The notes: generated from the sequence alone by a model not told the origin. A stretch of DNA of 64,000 nt from Desulfosarcina ovata subsp. ovata (GCF_009689005.1 NZ_AP021879.1:2294001-2358000); one strand, 5' to 3'. Counted from the stretch's first letter, positions 37,748 to 47,091 are shown. Translations and numbers: made by a program.

Positions 37748-40423
37748 TCAGCCGTTTCTGGCGGCCAGGGCCGCCTTGACCTTATCGGGGGTGGCCGGCA
37801 GGTGGGTCACCCACACGCCGGTGGCATCCTTGATGGCGTTGATCACCGCCGGTGCCGTGGGCAGCATGCACATTTCGCCGATGCCGGTGGCCCCCAGCGG
37901 GCCCTTGGGCCGGGGCGTTTCGAGGACGATGATCTCCTTTTCGAAGTACTCCTTGATCGTGGGGAACTTGAAGTTCAGCCAGTCCTTGGTCTTGCCGGCG
38001 ATATACTCTTCCCGCAGGGCATAGCCGACACCCATGTCCATGCCGCCTTCGAGCTGCCCGGTGAGGTTCTGGGGGTTGATCACCTTGCCGGCGTCCACGG
38101 ACGTGGTCATTTTCAGGACCCTGGCCTTGCCGGTTTCGGTATCTACCTCGACCTCGGCGATCTGCACACAGTGCACCTGCGACTCGAAGGAGGGACCCTG
38201 GCCGGTTTTCTCGTCCAGCGTTCCGGCATCTTCATTTTTCTTTTGCCCCAGAAACCGCCTCGGCTGACCGGCGGCTTCCAGTTCAAGACCGTTTTTGGCC
38301 CCGGATTTTTCCATGGCCGCCTTGAGCTGGGTCAGGGCGGCCATCAGGGCGCCACCGATCATGTAGGTGATGCGGCTGCCGGCCGCCGGCCCGCTGGCGG
38401 CGGTGTCGTCGGTATCGCGGGTATGCAGGCAGATTTTGTCCAGCGCAACGTTCATGTACTCGGCCGTCAGCTGGCTCAGCATGGAATCGTTGCCTTCCCC
38501 GGGATCGGCGGCGGCAGCGTAAATATGGATGATGCCGTCGTCGCCCAGTTCGACGGAGGCCACCGAAACATCTCCCGGACCGCCGATGCCGAAGGCCGCG
38601 GTGGCGATACCGACTCCGCGGCGGACCTTGCCCGCTTTGTAGGGTTCGGCCGCCTTGATCGCTTTCTCATAGGCGGGACGAACCGCTTCCATCACCTCGG
38701 GAAAGGGCCACATGTCCACCACCCGTCCGGTGGACTTGCTCTGGCCCGGCTGAAGCGAGTTCTTCAGCCGGAACTCGAAGGCGTCCATTCCCAGCTTGTC
38801 GGCCAGCATCTGCATGGCGCATTCCAGGGCGAAGGTGACCTGGGGTGGCCCGGCGCCACGGGCGGCGCTGCCCCAGGGATTGTTGGTGTAGACCACTTTG
38901 GCGTGGGCATGCACATGGGGAATGTTGTAAGAGCCGGAGAGCATCAGCAGGGAACGATGGCAAACCACATGCCCGATGGAGTAGTACGCGCCGTTATCCA
39001 TGACAAAGTCATTGCAGTAGCCGGTGAGCATGCCTTCCTGGTCCGCGCCGAGCTTGACGTCCATTTCGAAAGGATGCCGCTTGGAGGCCATCTGCATGCT
39101 TTCGGCGATGCTCGGGACATAGCGGATGGCCTGTTTGAAATGAATGGCCGCGGCACCGGCGATGCCTTCGGAGATGACATCGATCTTGATGCCGAACTGG
39201 CCGCCGGCATAGGCCTCGATGTACTTCATGTTCTCGTAGCCCAGGGCCGACTGGAGCATGGACAGGTGCAGGTGGATGTTGATGCTGCGGCCGATGATCA
39301 CCAGCCTGTCCGGTTCCTCGGCATCCTCGTCAGCCTCCCAATAGGCCACGGTGACCTCGGGTTCCAGGGGTGCCTGGTGGTTGACCTGGGTCTTGAATCG
39401 GGCCTCGATGACCGTCGCCGACGTTTCTAACGCGTCCTCGGCGTTGCCCTTGATCTGGGGTTGCTGCCAGCACAGGTTGGACATATCCGGGTGCAGCTGA
39501 ACGGCGCCTTCGGTCATGGCCGTGGTCGGGCTGTCCAGAACGGGCAGCGGCTCCAGATCGACCGTGACGGCTGCCAGGGCCGCTTCGGCATGTTCCCTAG
39601 TGTCGGCGGCCACAGCCAGAACCGGATCGCCGATGTAGCGCACCGTATCCTTGCACAGCACCGGCCGGTCCGCCACCAGGATTTTCAGGCGATTGGTCCC
39701 CTTGATGTCGTCGGCGGTCATCACGCCGGCCACGCCGGGCATGTCAAGGGCCGTGCCGGCATCGATGGAAACGATGCGTGCATGGGGCACCTGGCTGCGC
39801 CAGACGGCCAGTTCCAGGGCGTCCTGCACCGGGTAGTCGGCCGAGAAATAGGCCGTACCGCAGGCCTTGTCCAGGGCCGACGGACGGGGATGGGAGGTGC
39901 CCATGGCCTTGTCCGTGGGAAGGGGGCGCATCGCCTCGGGCGAGGTCTCGCCGCGCAGGAAGCGACCGGCCAGGCGTACCGCCTCGATGATCTTCGTGTA
40001 ACCGGTGCAGCGGCACAGGTTACGGCGCAGGGCTTTCATGATGGCCGCGTCGTCCGGATCGTTGTTTGCGTCCAACAGGGCCTTGGTGCTCATGATCATG
40101 CCCGGCGTACAAAATCCGCACTGGATGGCGCCTGCGAGCACGAAGGCCTCCTGGATCAGATGGGGATTGTCCGGGGTGCCCAATCCTTCCACGGTGATCA
40201 CATCGGCGCCGTCGACGTCGCCCACACGGGTCAGACAGGAAGGGACGGCTTTCTTGTTGACAATCACGGTGCAGGCCCCGCACTGGCCCTTGCGGTCGCA
40301 GGACTGTTTGGCACCGGTCAGACGCAGATCGTTGCGCAGCAGATCAAGCAAGGCGGTTTTGGGATCGATGATCCACTCGCGCCATTGCCCGTTGATGCGA
40401 ATACGCACTTTTTTCTTTTGCAT
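37748..40423 (-). CDS. Mop-type molybdenum hydroxylase (aldehyde oxidoreductase / xanthine dehydrogenase family), fused
   Basis: An 891-residue fusion of a [2Fe-2S] module and a molybdopterin subunit, without an FAD domain, as in aldehyde oxidoreductase (Mop) of Desulfovibrio gigas. First cluster: C42, C48, C51, C63 (CDRKGQCGAC then PSC). Second: CGFCTPGM and CRCTGY. Molybdopterin motifs: AGGQFGIKIDV, ARGAGPPQVT, and the base-catalyst glutamate in GPLGATGIGEMCMLPTAPAV. It oxidises an aldehyde or heterocycle using water; the substrate is unknown. GGAG precedes the ATG at 40423. The first cluster has C-x5-C spacing, one residue longer than the usual C-x4-C. It leads the tusE and desulfurase-like genes and follows the CoA-transferase pair. 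Confidence 0.9.
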   Translation of the reverse strand: MQKKKVRIRINGQWREWIIDPKTALLDLLRNDLRLTGAKQSCDRKGQCGACTVIVNKKAVPSCLTRVGDVDGADVITVEGLGTPDNPHLIQEAFVLAGAIQCGFCTPGMIMSTKALLDANNDPDDAAIMKALRRNLCRCTGYTKIIEAVRLAGRFLRGETSPEAMRPLPTDKAMGTSHPRPSALDKACGTAYFSADYPVQDALELAVWRSQVPHARIVSIDAGTALDMPGVAGVMTADDIKGTNRLKILVADRPVLCKDTVRYIGDPVLAVAADTREHAEAALAAVTVDLEPLPVLDSPTTAMTEGAVQLHPDMSNLCWQQPQIKGNAEDALETSATVIEARFKTQVNHQAPLEPEVTVAYWEADEDAEEPDRLVIIGRSINIHLHLSMLQSALGYENMKYIEAYAGGQFGIKIDVISEGIAGAAAIHFKQAIRYVPSIAESMQMASKRHPFEMDVKLGADQEGMLTGYCNDFVMDNGAYYSIGHVVCHRSLLMLSGSYNIPHVHAHAKVVYTNNPWGSAARGAGPPQVTFALECAMQMLADKLGMDAFEFRLKNSLQPGQSKSTGRVVDMWPFPEVMEAVRPAYEKAIKAAEPYKAGKVRRGVGIATAAFGIGGPGDVSVASVELGDDGIIHIYAAAADPGEGNDSMLSQLTAEYMNVALDKICLHTRDTDDTAASGPAAGSRITYMIGGALMAALTQLKAAMEKSGAKNGLELEAAGQPRRFLGQKKNEDAGTLDEKTGQGPSFESQVHCVQIAEVEVDTETGKARVLKMTTSVDAGKVINPQNLTGQLEGGMDMGVGYALREEYIAGKTKDWLNFKFPTIKEYFEKEIIVLETPRPKGPLGATGIGEMCMLPTAPAVINAIKDATGVWVTHLPATPDKVKAALAARNG

Positions 40424-40599
40424 GCAGTGGGTCTCCTTATTTATGGGAAAATAGACATAACGCCGGGCCCAGATTAGAGAATAAGCCAGGTTGAATCGAA
40501 ACCTTTCGCTCTGGCCCTTAAGCGGGTTCTCCAATCGGGTTAAATGGGTTTTACCTGTTCACGGGGCTAAAATGACCAATTGATTTTAAAAGACTGCCC

Positions 40600-40710
40600 T
40601 GCAAGCGTTTACAGGGTGCCGCAGATGCGCGGCGCCGGGCACGCCGACGTGTTATTCATACTTCAAGTGCCCGGGAACAAAGCAGATGTGGTGCCCTGTA
40701 AACGCTTGCA
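40600..40710. repeat. 111-bp imperfect palindrome between CoA-transferase and Mop genes
   Basis: Left arm (from 40600, TGCAAGCGTTTACAGGGTGC) and right arm (to 40710, GGTGCCCTGTAAACGCTTGC) match over 21 bases with two mismatches. A nested inverted repeat (GCGCCGGGCAC and GTGCCCGGGAAC) lies inside. The element begins 7 bp after the CoA-transferase beta gene stop on the minus strand and precedes the Mop gene start by about 180 bp. It may be a MITE or a transcription-attenuation structure. Confidence 0.8.
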
Positions 40711-40717
40711 ATGGGTT

Positions 40718-41479
40718 TTACAAAATCAGCCGTTGGGGGTCGCACTTATCCCGCAGGATGTTGAGTTCATCGGCCGAGGGAGGCATCACCTCCCGCGCCC
40801 GTGAGATATCCACGGAAAACTGCATTTGCTCCAGCACCGCTTCAGGCTCGATGCCGGGATACACCCCGTCCAGGTACATCTCTTTGGTGGTGTCGTCGAA
40901 GCGCATCACGGCCATGTTGGTGATCACCAGCTCCGGTCCACCCGCGGGGAGACCGGCCTTGCGGCGGCCGTCCGGTCCGTCCAGGTGCCCCGGGCTGGTC
41001 AGATAGTCCAGCGTTTTGACGAATTTCCGTTTTTCGTGCTGCATGAAAATCATGCTGCGCGGCACGAAGGAAGCAACATCGCAACCACCTCCGCTGCCGG
41101 AAAAGCGGGTCTTGGGTGAGAAATAGTCACCGATCACCGTGGAGTTCAGATTGCCGAAGATATCGATCTGGGCCGCACCCAGAATGCCGATCACCTTTTG
41201 ACCGGTGGTGGGATTCTGCATGGTGGCAAAGGCATCCAGAAGGCCGCCGCTGGAGGCCGTGTGATACATCACGCGCGAATCGGCAACGGCCATGGGAATC
41301 TCCTCGAGCGCGGCGTCGATGGCGCCGGTTTCAAAAAAAATCACACAGTCCGGCGCATTGATGCTTTTGGCCGCCATGGCCGCCAGCATGGAAATACCGG
41401 TGCCGCAGAAGACGATATCGTCGTTCTTGATCTCCCGGGCGGCAACCACCGTCATCATTTCTCTTAGGGTATATTCCAT
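40718..41479 (-). CDS. Family I CoA-transferase beta subunit (glutaconate CoA-transferase type)
   Basis: A 253-residue beta-type subunit of a family I CoA-transferase. The GTG-loop (IVFCGTGISMLAAMAAK) and the catalytic-glutamate region CVIFFETGAIDAA are visible; E50 is the likely CoA-thioester glutamate. Later conserved segments include IGILGAAQIDIFGNLNSTVIGD and the C-terminal ELVITNMAVMRFDD. It transfers CoA to or between carboxylic acids. AAGG lies upstream of the ATG. It follows the alpha gene by 14 bp. The GctB/IpdB-like layout leaves substrate open (glutaconate, aromatic or ring-cleavage acid). Confidence 0.88.
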   Translation of the reverse strand: MEYTLREMMTVVAAREIKNDDIVFCGTGISMLAAMAAKSINAPDCVIFFETGAIDAALEEIPMAVADSRVMYHTASSGGLLDAFATMQNPTTGQKVIGILGAAQIDIFGNLNSTVIGDYFSPKTRFSGSGGGCDVASFVPRSMIFMQHEKRKFVKTLDYLTSPGHLDGPDGRRKAGLPAGGPELVITNMAVMRFDDTTKEMYLDGVYPGIEPEAVLEQMQFSVDISRAREVMPPSADELNILRDKCDPQRLIL

Positions 41480-41493
41480 TGTCTACCTTCTAT

Positions 41494-42501
41494 CTATCGC
41501 CTGTCCAGATTGGCCGCATATCCCGTGCGCGGGTCGGCCTTGATGCTCTCCATCCGTTCGGTCCCGATGCGCTCGATCAGGGCCTGGTGATCGGCCACGC
41601 CGTATACGTAGGTATCCAGATAGTCTTTATACTTCTCATCGTCCCTGGCCGCCACGGCATACGCCTTCAGATAGACCGGATCGTAGTCGTAATGCTGGTA
41701 GCAGGCGGTCGGGTAGGCCCCAAAGGGCACATGCACCACCGCATCCACATGGATGAAGGGAATCTGGTTGTGATGGGCGTTTTCGTGCAGGGCATCGCCT
41801 TCCATCAGCTCTTCGCAGGTGACCACCAGGTGCCTGGAGGCCTTGGCCTGCTCCACATCGGCAAAGCTGAGACCGTCCATACGGCAGTTTCCCGCACGGT
41901 CGGCCTGCTGCACATGGAGAAGGGTGACATCGGGCGTGATGGCCGGCACCAGCACGACCTTTTCGGTGTTGCCCCAGTCTTCGAAGGGGTTGTCCAGAAC
42001 GGTCAGCTTGCGGTTGGGCAGTTTGGGATCGGAACGGCGAAGGTTTTCGGAAAAGCCCCACTTATCGACAATGTCCGATCCCAGGGACGAGCGCGTGGGC
42101 AGAAAGGGTACCCCCATGGCTCCGGCCAGAAACCTCAGGGTCATCTGGTAGTTGGAGTAGTCCTCCACCTGAAGGGTGCCCTTCTCAATGGCCTTTCTGA
42201 AACGGATGCAGGTGGCGGCGAACTTGCCCGACCCGCCGTAGGCGATTTCCACCTTGGAAACTGAGCCGGCGCCGATCAGCTCGTCAACGCCCTGGCCGTT
42301 GGAGTGCACGTAGAGATGCAGGTCCTTGATGCCGGCACGAATGATCGTGTAAACCGCCGCCATGGGGTTGCGGTTGATCGTAAATCCGCCGATGGCCATG
42401 TGGCAGCCATCGTGAACATAGGCGCCCACCGCCTTCTTCAGCGGCATGACTTTGTCCTTTACCAGTTTGCTCAATTCTCGTCCTTTCCGCTCGGAAGCCA
42501 T
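41494..42501 (-). CDS. Family I CoA-transferase alpha subunit (glutaconate CoA-transferase type)
   Basis: A 335-residue alpha-type subunit paired with the downstream beta subunit. Typical motifs are KKAVGAYVHDGCHMAIGGFTINRNPMAAVYTIIRAG near the N-terminus, ELIGAGSVSKVEIAYGGSG and the DVTLLHVQQADRAGNCRMDG region. IGGF is the oxyanion-hole-like glycine motif of alpha subunits. It likely acts as an alpha/beta complex. The ATG at 42501 is uncertain: a GTG at 42540 is in frame, and a GGAGG lies 17 bases upstream of the ATG. It is the first gene of the minus-strand metabolic unit. Confidence 0.85.
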   Translation of the reverse strand: MASERKGRELSKLVKDKVMPLKKAVGAYVHDGCHMAIGGFTINRNPMAAVYTIIRAGIKDLHLYVHSNGQGVDELIGAGSVSKVEIAYGGSGKFAATCIRFRKAIEKGTLQVEDYSNYQMTLRFLAGAMGVPFLPTRSSLGSDIVDKWGFSENLRRSDPKLPNRKLTVLDNPFEDWGNTEKVVLVPAITPDVTLLHVQQADRAGNCRMDGLSFADVEQAKASRHLVVTCEELMEGDALHENAHHNQIPFIHVDAVVHVPFGAYPTACYQHYDYDPVYLKAYAVAARDDEKYKDYLDTYVYGVADHQALIERIGTERMESIKADPRTGYAANLDRR

Positions 42502-42752
42502 CTCTCGATTGAACGACCCGTCCTCCGTAAAAGGGGCCACGCATGGTACGCGGCCACGTCCGTTTCCCCGGCAAATTCTGCCAAGCCCTTATCAGAGGGC
42601 GTCGCCGGTGGCAAGCCTGACGATGTCCTGTCCACAAAAGCCACCCAGGGGTTGTCAAAACCGCTTTGGTGTCGCACTATATAAGGCAATACAACCGTGT
42701 ATATGCGGATCAATGGTCTCACTTTAAAATTCCCCACCCAAAAGGAGCGCCC

Positions 42753-43343
42753 ATGCTCAAGTATATGAAATGGTTGATGGCCGCACTGGCACTGACATTG
42801 GTGGCCAACGGATGTGGTTATAACGCACTGCAGCAGATGGAGGAAGGCGTATTCAGGGCCTGGTCCGATGTGGAAAGCAACCTGCAGCGCCGGGCCGACC
42901 TGATTCCCAATCTGGTAGCCACCGTAAAAGGCTTCGCCGCCCACGAAAAGGGCACCCTGCAGGCGGTGGTCGAGGCCAGGGCCAAGGCAACCAGCGTCAA
43001 GCTCTCGGCCAGTGACTTGGGCAATGCCCAGGCCATGCAGCAGATGATGGACGCCCAGGGCGGGCTATCATCGGCCCTCTCAAGGCTGATGGTGGTGGTG
43101 GAACGTTATCCGGACCTGAAAGCCAACCAGAATTTTCTCGATCTGCAGAACCAGCTCGAAGGCACGGAAAACCGTATCAATGTGGCCCGTCAGCGTTACA
43201 ACCAGGCCGTCGAGGCGTTCAATTCGAAAATCCGGAGCCTGCCCTACAGCCTGACCAACTCCCTGATGCTGCATCTGGAGCGCAAGGAATACTTCAAGGC
43301 CGAAGCCGGATCCGCTCAGGCACCCCAAATCAGCTTTGAGTAA
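42753..43343 (+). CDS. lemA: LemA-family lipoprotein
   Basis: A 196-residue LemA protein with a lipobox (LVANGC, acceptor C21) after a short signal peptide. The LemA core is clear: [43 protein letters not shown] and the C-terminal [37 protein letters not shown]. LemA is membrane-associated, extends helical domains, and is often encoded with TPM-domain proteins as here. AAAGGAG precedes the ATG. Its stop sits one base before the next gene's start. Confidence 0.92.
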   Translation: MLKYMKWLMAALALTLVANGCGYNALQQMEEGVFRAWSDVESNLQRRADLIPNLVATVKGFAAHEKGTLQAVVEARAKATSVKLSASDLGNAQAMQQMMDAQGGLSSALSRLMVVVERYPDLKANQNFLDLQNQLEGTENRINVARQRYNQAVEAFNSKIRSLPYSLTNSLMLHLERKEYFKAEAGSAQAPQISFE

Positions 43344-43344
43344 A

Positions 43345-44265
43345 ATGAAAACCATGATCACTCACAACAAACGTTGGAAAACTGGTGCTGCCCTTGTCCT
43401 TCTGATTCTCCTGCTGGTATGCGCAGGGCCGCTGTGGGCTCTGGACGTGCCCCCACTCAAGGGCCACGTCAATGATTATGCGGGCATGCTCACCAGCGCC
43501 AGCCAGCGGCAGCTGGAGGCGGTGCTGACCGATTTCGAGCAGCAGGAGTCCACCCAGATCGTGGTGCTGACCATCCCGGCCCTTGACGGCGACGTCCTGG
43601 AAGATTTTTCCATGCGCGTGGCCGAGACCTGGAAAATCGGCCAGGCGGGATCGGACAACGGGGCCATCCTGATGATCGCCAAAAAGGAACGCAAAATTCG
43701 CATCGAAGTGGGCTACGGCCTTGAAGGACGTTTGACCGATCTTACGTCGGGACGCATTATCCGCAATGTGATCACCCCCTATTTCAGATCGGGACAGTTC
43801 GATCAGGGTATTACCCAGGGGGTCGGTGCCATGATCGAGGCGGTGAAAGGAGAATTCTCAGCAGCCGACAAGGCCCGGCAGCCCCGCACCGCGCCGGCCC
43901 GGAAAGGGACACCCATTTTTGCCATTTTCGGGCTGCTCTTCCTGGTCAACGCCCTGGGGCGGGCCAACCGGGTCATGGGAGCGGCCAGCGGGGCGGTTCT
44001 CTTCCCAATCGCCGGCGCGCTCTTCTTCGGCGCAGGGGCCATCTTGCTGCTGGCGCTGATTCCCGTCGGTCTGCTGGCCGGCCTGATCCTGTCCGGGATT
44101 GGCGGGCCGCTTTCCGGTGGCCTCGGCAGCCGTTCCCATCGTGGCGGCGGTTACTGGGGAGGCGGGTTTGGCAGCGGAGGAGGATTCTCTTCCGGTGGCG
44201 GATTCGGCGGCTTTTCCGGCGGTGGGGGTGGCTTTGGCGGCGGCGGGGCCTCCGGCGGCTGGTAA
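43345..44265 (+). CDS. Secreted TPM-domain protein (YgcG-like)
   Basis: A 306-residue protein with a signal peptide (LVLLILLLVCAGPLWA), then a TPM domain (residues about 33-165; VNDYAGMLTSASQRQLEAVLTDFEQQESTQIVVLTIPAL and KKERKIRIEVGYGLEGRLTD). Two hydrophobic segments follow, and the C-terminus is an extreme Gly/Phe/Ser-rich tail (GGGFGSGGGFSSGGGFGG). TPM proteins are linked to membrane quality control or photosystem repair in other organisms; the role here is unknown. The ATG at 43345 begins directly after the lemA stop. Confidence 0.85.
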   Translation: MKTMITHNKRWKTGAALVLLILLLVCAGPLWALDVPPLKGHVNDYAGMLTSASQRQLEAVLTDFEQQESTQIVVLTIPALDGDVLEDFSMRVAETWKIGQAGSDNGAILMIAKKERKIRIEVGYGLEGRLTDLTSGRIIRNVITPYFRSGQFDQGITQGVGAMIEAVKGEFSAADKARQPRTAPARKGTPIFAIFGLLFLVNALGRANRVMGAASGAVLFPIAGALFFGAGAILLLALIPVGLLAGLILSGIGGPLSGGLGSRSHRGGGYWGGGFGSGGGFSSGGGFGGFSGGGGGFGGGGASGGW

Positions 44266-44346
44266 CCGATCCCTGGCCAAACCCTCCCAAGGGTTGCCCC
44301 ATTACCTATCAACATCTTGAACCAACAGAGGATCCCATCAGCAACC

Positions 44347-45003
44347 ATGAAAAACCTGGCAGAACGTTTTTTATCGGCCGCAGACCGGAAACAGATTGAA
44401 GCAGCGGTTGCCGGGGCGGAAACACAAACCGCCGGCGAGATCGTCTGCATGATCGTTTCCCGGAGCTATCACTATCCCGTGGCCAGTGTGCTCGGCGCAA
44501 CGGTCCTGGCCCTGCCGCTGGCGCTTTTGGTCACCCATTTCCTGGGTTCCTGGCTGTGGATCGGCACCGACAACATGTGGTTTTTCCTCGGGCTTTTCGC
44601 CATCCTTTTTGCCATTGGGCATTGGACCGTGGAACACTGCCCATCCCTCAAACGACGGTTTATCTCACAGCAGGAAATCAATGAAGAGGTCGAAGAGGCG
44701 GCCATTACCACCTTTTTCCGTCAGGGCCTCTACCGCACCCGCGATGCCAACGGGGTGCTGTTGTTCATTTCCGTTTTCGAGCACAAGGTGTGGCTGCTGG
44801 CCGACAAGGGCATTCACGAGAAGATTCCCCAGACGGAATGGGAGCATCTGGTCGCACGCGTTACCCAGGGTATCGGCCAGGGGCAGCGGGCAGAAGCGGT
44901 CTGCAATGCGATCCGGGAGATCGGTGATCTGCTGCAGGCCCATTTCCCCATCAAACCCGATGACACCGATGAGCTTCAGAATCTAATCGTCGGGGAGGGG
45001 TAA
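44347..45003 (+). CDS. TPM-domain membrane protein
   Basis: A 218-residue protein with two adjacent hydrophobic segments (residues about 45-95) and a TPM-like domain after them (EEVEEAAITTFFRQGLYRTRDANGVLLFISVFEHKVWLLADKGIHEKIP). It differs from the preceding TPM protein in having the membrane part in the N-terminal third and no Gly tail. With lemA and the first TPM gene it forms a three-gene set. The ATG at 44347 is chosen as the start of the family-like sequence; GAGGA is 13 bases upstream, so the exact start is uncertain. Confidence 0.78.
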   Translation: MKNLAERFLSAADRKQIEAAVAGAETQTAGEIVCMIVSRSYHYPVASVLGATVLALPLALLVTHFLGSWLWIGTDNMWFFLGLFAILFAIGHWTVEHCPSLKRRFISQQEINEEVEEAAITTFFRQGLYRTRDANGVLLFISVFEHKVWLLADKGIHEKIPQTEWEHLVARVTQGIGQGQRAEAVCNAIREIGDLLQAHFPIKPDDTDELQNLIVGEG

Positions 45004-45119
45004 AATTGTTAGAATTGTGTTAGCCCCGTTTTTTATAATCAACCGAGGCCCGACCACTTGGCCGTCGACCATCCCCATGCCGGGCCGGGCCGGCAAAAAA
45101 CAACAAGGAGCATTCCCAC

Positions 45120-46772
45120 ATGGCCATTCATCCCCTTGCCGGGAAACCGGCACCCAAGGAGGTTCTCGCCAACATTCCCCGGCTCGTCTCCGCTTTTTAC
45201 ACCCACCCCCCCGACCCGACAGTTGCCGGTCAACGGGTGGTGTTCGGCACTTCCGGCCACCGGGGATCGTCCCTGAAAAACAGTTTCAACCAGGACCACA
45301 TCATTGCCATCAGCCAGGCCATTTGCGAGTACCGGGCATCCAGCGGGATCACGGGGCCGCTTTTCACGGGCATGGACACCCACGCCCTTTCCGAACCGGC
45401 CCTGGCCACCGCCCTGGAAGTCTTTGCCGCCGCCGGGGTGACGGTGATGATCCAAAAGGGGCTCGGCTATACCCCGACACCGGTAATATCCCACGCGATC
45501 CTGACCTTCAACCGGGAAAGGCAGAGCGGACTGGCCGATGGGGTGGTGATCACCCCGTCCCACAACCCCCCCGAGGACGGCGGATTCAAATACAATCCAC
45601 CCCATGGAGGCCCGGCGGGGACAGAAATCACCCGGCAGATTGCCGACAGGGCCAATGCCATCCTTGAGGCCGGGTGCGGCGGCATCAAACGCATGCCCGT
45701 TGAAAAAGCCCTCAAGGCGGAAACAACCCACACTTACGATTACATCACGCCTTACGTGATCGATTTATCACGGGTGGTCGACATGCCGGCCATCGCCGCC
45801 TCGGGGCTCAAGCTGGGCGTGGACCCCATGGGCGGTGCCGCCGTGGACTACTGGACGCCGATTGCCGAACGCTACGGCCTGGCCATCGAGGTCGTCAATC
45901 CCGTCGTGGATCCCACCTTCGGGTTCATGCCCCTGGACAAAGACGGCAAGATCCGCATGGACTGCTCTTCCCCCTATGCCATGCAGCGGCTGATCGGGCT
46001 CAAGGAGCGGTTCGACGTGGCCTTTGGCAACGACACCGACGTGGATCGTCACGGCATCGTCACCCGCAGCACCGGCCTGCTCAACCCCAACCACTTTCTG
46101 GCCGTAGCCATCTGGTATCTGTTCCAGAACCGGCCCGACTGGCCAGGCACAGCGGCCATCGGCAAGACCCTGGTCTCCACCTCGATGATCGACCGGGTGG
46201 CGGCCCATCTGGGCAAAAAACTCAGCGAGGTTCCCGTGGGCTTTAAATGGTTCGTGGACGGGCTGATGGACGGGAAATACGGCTTTGGCGGCGAAGAGAG
46301 CGCCGGAGCATCCTTTTTGCGCATGGACGGCTCGGTGTGGACCACGGACAAGGACGGCATCATCATGGATCTTCTGGCCGCCGAGATCATGGCCAAAACA
46401 GAAAGGGATCCGGGAGAGATCTACCGTTCCCTGGAAACGCAGTTCGGCGCATCGGTTTACGCGCGTATCGACGCACCGGCAACAGCCGCCCAGAAGGCGG
46501 TGCTGGAAAAGTTGTCAGCGGAAACGATCACCCGGACAGAAATGGCCGGAGAGCCGATCGTGGCCAAGCACACCCGCGCACCGGGCAACCAGGCCGAGAT
46601 CGGCGGCCTCAAGGTGGTCACCGAGAACGGCTGGTTCGCCGCCCGGCCGTCAGGCACCGAAGAAATTTACAAGATCTACGCCGAAAGCTTCAAAGGCCAG
46701 GCCCATCTCGAGGCCATCCAACAGGAGGCCCAAGCCATGGTCGGTGCGGTGTTCACGGCGGCAGGCGTGTAA
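45120..46772 (+). CDS. pgm: Phosphoglucomutase (alpha-D-glucose specific)
   Basis: Interconverts glucose 1-phosphate and glucose 6-phosphate for glycogen, LPS and sugar-nucleotide pathways. It has 550 residues, normal for this family. Active-site serine is in VITPSHNPPEDGGFKYN; metal-binding loop is GNDTDVDRHGIV; sugar-binding FGGEESAGASFLR and phosphate-binding RPSGTEEIYKIYAESF are visible. The N-terminal ends FGTSGHRGSSLKNSF is typical of the Pgm-type alpha-specific form. AAGGAG precedes the ATG. It is probably separate from the TPM operon. Confidence 0.95.
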   Translation: MAIHPLAGKPAPKEVLANIPRLVSAFYTHPPDPTVAGQRVVFGTSGHRGSSLKNSFNQDHIIAISQAICEYRASSGITGPLFTGMDTHALSEPALATALEVFAAAGVTVMIQKGLGYTPTPVISHAILTFNRERQSGLADGVVITPSHNPPEDGGFKYNPPHGGPAGTEITRQIADRANAILEAGCGGIKRMPVEKALKAETTHTYDYITPYVIDLSRVVDMPAIAASGLKLGVDPMGGAAVDYWTPIAERYGLAIEVVNPVVDPTFGFMPLDKDGKIRMDCSSPYAMQRLIGLKERFDVAFGNDTDVDRHGIVTRSTGLLNPNHFLAVAIWYLFQNRPDWPGTAAIGKTLVSTSMIDRVAAHLGKKLSEVPVGFKWFVDGLMDGKYGFGGEESAGASFLRMDGSVWTTDKDGIIMDLLAAEIMAKTERDPGEIYRSLETQFGASVYARIDAPATAAQKAVLEKLSAETITRTEMAGEPIVAKHTRAPGNQAEIGGLKVVTENGWFAARPSGTEEIYKIYAESFKGQAHLEAIQQEAQAMVGAVFTAAGV

Positions 46773-46784
46773 GGAGAAACCCTG

Positions 46785-47087
46785 ATGAAATCGATCCGCA
46801 CAATCATGGTATTGGTGGTAATCGCCGGTCTGCTATCCCTTTCCGGATGCGCCTACGTGAATGTCAAATCCCCGCTGGACGTGGATCTGGACCAGACCCA
46901 ACTGGGAGAGAAAACCGGTGTGGCCGAGGCACGCAGCATCCTGTGGCTGTTTGCCTGGGGAGATGCCAGCTACGCTGCGGCCGCGGCCGAAGGCGGCATC
47001 ACCACCATGCGTCACGCCGACCAGGAGGTGTTCACGATCCTTTTCGGCCTCTACACACGCTGGCGGGTGGTGGTCTATGGAGACTGA
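46785..47087 (+). CDS. TRL-like lipoprotein
   Basis: A 100-residue exported lipoprotein. Signal peptide and lipobox end in LLSLSGC. The mature part resembles the TRL-like family: GEKTGVAEARSILWLFAWGDASYAAAAAEGGITTMRHADQEVFTILFGLYTRWRVVVYGD. Function of the family is unknown. It starts 12 bp after pgm. A related but divergent gene follows immediately, with GGAG in its upstream region, so the two are a tandem pair. Confidence 0.78.
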   Translation: MKSIRTIMVLVVIAGLLSLSGCAYVNVKSPLDVDLDQTQLGEKTGVAEARSILWLFAWGDASYAAAAAEGGITTMRHADQEVFTILFGLYTRWRVVVYGD

Positions 47088-47091
47088 ACCG

